Assembly: GCA_041588495.1 (NCBI GenBank)
Contig: JBFGWM010000039.1
Coordinates: forward strand, 1-15,386
Direction of reading: 5' to 3'
Source of the DNA: JBFGWM01 sp041588495
GTDB lineage: Bacteria > Pseudomonadota > Gammaproteobacteria > Pseudomonadales > JBFGWM01
Length of the DNA: 15,386 nt
The position numbers and the translations under genes were made by a program. Positions 14,827 through 15,386 of this stretch are shown piece by piece. Numbering within the stretch: the stretch's first letter is position 1; every line of letters begins with the position of its first letter. The notes under the pieces are model-generated. The model saw nothing but the letters and a program-made list of their open reading frames with translations, was not told the DNA's origin and ran no database searches.

Positions 14827-15386
14827 TTGGAACAGGCTGCCAAGACACTGGTTCGCAAAACCTTTGCGGTGGGCCCGTTGCAGTGCAATTGCACCATCAT
14901 CGGGGACCGGGTGACCGGGGAGGCCATGGTCGTGGACCCGGGCGGCGACCCGGAACGGATCCTCGAGGAGGTTCGCGAGTGCGGTCTCAAAATCGTCGCG
15001 ATCATCCACACCCATGCGCACCTGGATCATTTCCTGGCCTCCGGGGAGATCAAGAAGGCCACCGGAGCGCCCCTGTACCTGCACCGCGAGGACCGCTTCC
15101 TGTGGGACCAGCTGGAGACCCAGTGCCGCATGTTCGGGGTACCGTACACGCCGCAGCCGGATCCCGACCACTGGATGCAGGACGACGAGGAACTGGCATG
15201 CTGTGCGGGCGTGAGCATGCACACGCCAGGGCACTCGCCCGGGTCCATGAGCTTCTGGTTCGAGGACCACAAGCTGCTGATCGCGGGTGACACCATGTTC
15301 CGCCGCTCCATCGGCCGTACCGACCTGTGGGGCGGTGACCACGCGGCGATCGAGAAGTCGATCCGGGAGCGGATCTACCGTCTCGA
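14827..15386 (+). CDS. Metallo-beta-lactamase-fold hydrolase, YcbL/glyoxalase II-like (3' end cut off)
   Basis: The gene is open to the right edge (186 codons; family members are usually about 210-220 aa, so a short C-terminal piece is missing). The metal-binding motif THAHLDH (62-68) is complete, with further ligands His136 in TPGHSPGS and Asp155 in IAGDTMF. The final His expected near the C-terminus lies outside the window. The N-terminus (FAVGPLQCNC, VVDPGGDPERI) and RMFGVPYTP-like segment match YcbL-type hydrolases, which cleave thioesters such as S-lactoylglutathione in some species. The start appears to be TTG 14827, preceded by AAGGGAGAAGG (14810-14820) at 6-10 nt; no ATG or GTG fits before the conserved N-terminus. 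It is cytoplasmic, with no signal peptide. Glyoxalase II, persulfide dioxygenase or a generic hydrolase are alternatives; the short length and lack of dioxygenase context make the first group more likely. Confidence 0.88.
   Translation, partial: MEQAAKTLVRKTFAVGPLQCNCTIIGDRVTGEAMVVDPGGDPERILEEVRECGLKIVAIIHTHAHLDHFLASGEIKKATGAPLYLHREDRFLWDQLETQCRMFGVPYTPQPDPDHWMQDDEELACCAGVSMHTPGHSPGSMSFWFEDHKLLIAGDTMFRRSIGRTDLWGGDHAAIEKSIRERIYRL

Overview
The window is very GC-rich, densely coded DNA with strong third-position G/C bias. Its gene content points to a gammaproteobacterium (release factor RF3, a dedicated sortase system, a leucine-dehydrogenase-type enzyme and a two-gene E1 2-oxo acid dehydrogenase). 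An environmental member of the Chromatiales/Ectothiorhodospiraceae type would fit, but no 16S or marker comparison was possible, so the taxonomy is inference. Two genes run off the ends: a secreted, repeat-containing protein at the left edge and a metallo-beta-lactamase-fold hydrolase at the right edge.

Left part (1-4149). A minus-strand secreted Ala/Pro/Glu/Lys-rich protein (partial, five identical 12-bp repeats) diverges from a DUF2505/SRPBCC-like protein (452-946). Next come a GC-rich hairpin and prfC (1059-2639, RF3). A YbaK-like/HDOD two-domain protein follows (2746-4149) and converges on the next block with a 12-bp gap.

Middle part (4162-8735, all minus strand). Read in the direction of transcription, the order is a leucine/valine/phenylalanine-dehydrogenase-family enzyme, then E1-alpha, E1-beta and E2 of a 2-oxo acid dehydrogenase complex. 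Together they suggest oxidation of branched-chain amino acids: deamination to branched-chain 2-oxo acids, then oxidative decarboxylation to acyl-CoA. No E3 (lipoamide dehydrogenase) is present, so it must be encoded elsewhere.

Right part (8810-14703). This is a complete core of the 'proteobacterial dedicated sortase system'. Transcribed leftward are a VIT+VWA surface protein with a C-terminal sorting-type tail (9418-11730) and its class GN sortase (8810-9421), which overlap by 4 bp. Transcribed rightward from a shared 148-bp intergenic region are a response regulator (PdsR, 11879-12577) and a histidine kinase (PdsS, 12574-14703), also overlapping by 4 bp. The kinase carries a large extracytoplasmic region resembling a family-9 carbohydrate-binding module. 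The family is recognised but its biology is essentially uncharacterised, so this is the most interesting locus here. Unusual points are a degenerate sorting motif (FPRSATP), an extremely Arg-rich extended signal-peptide n-region, and no OmpA-family partner (PdsO) inside the window. A metallo-hydrolase of the YcbL/glyoxalase II-like group starts at 14827 and leaves the window.

No tRNA, rRNA, CRISPR array, insertion sequence or prophage gene was seen. There is no gene-free stretch longer than about 230 bp.
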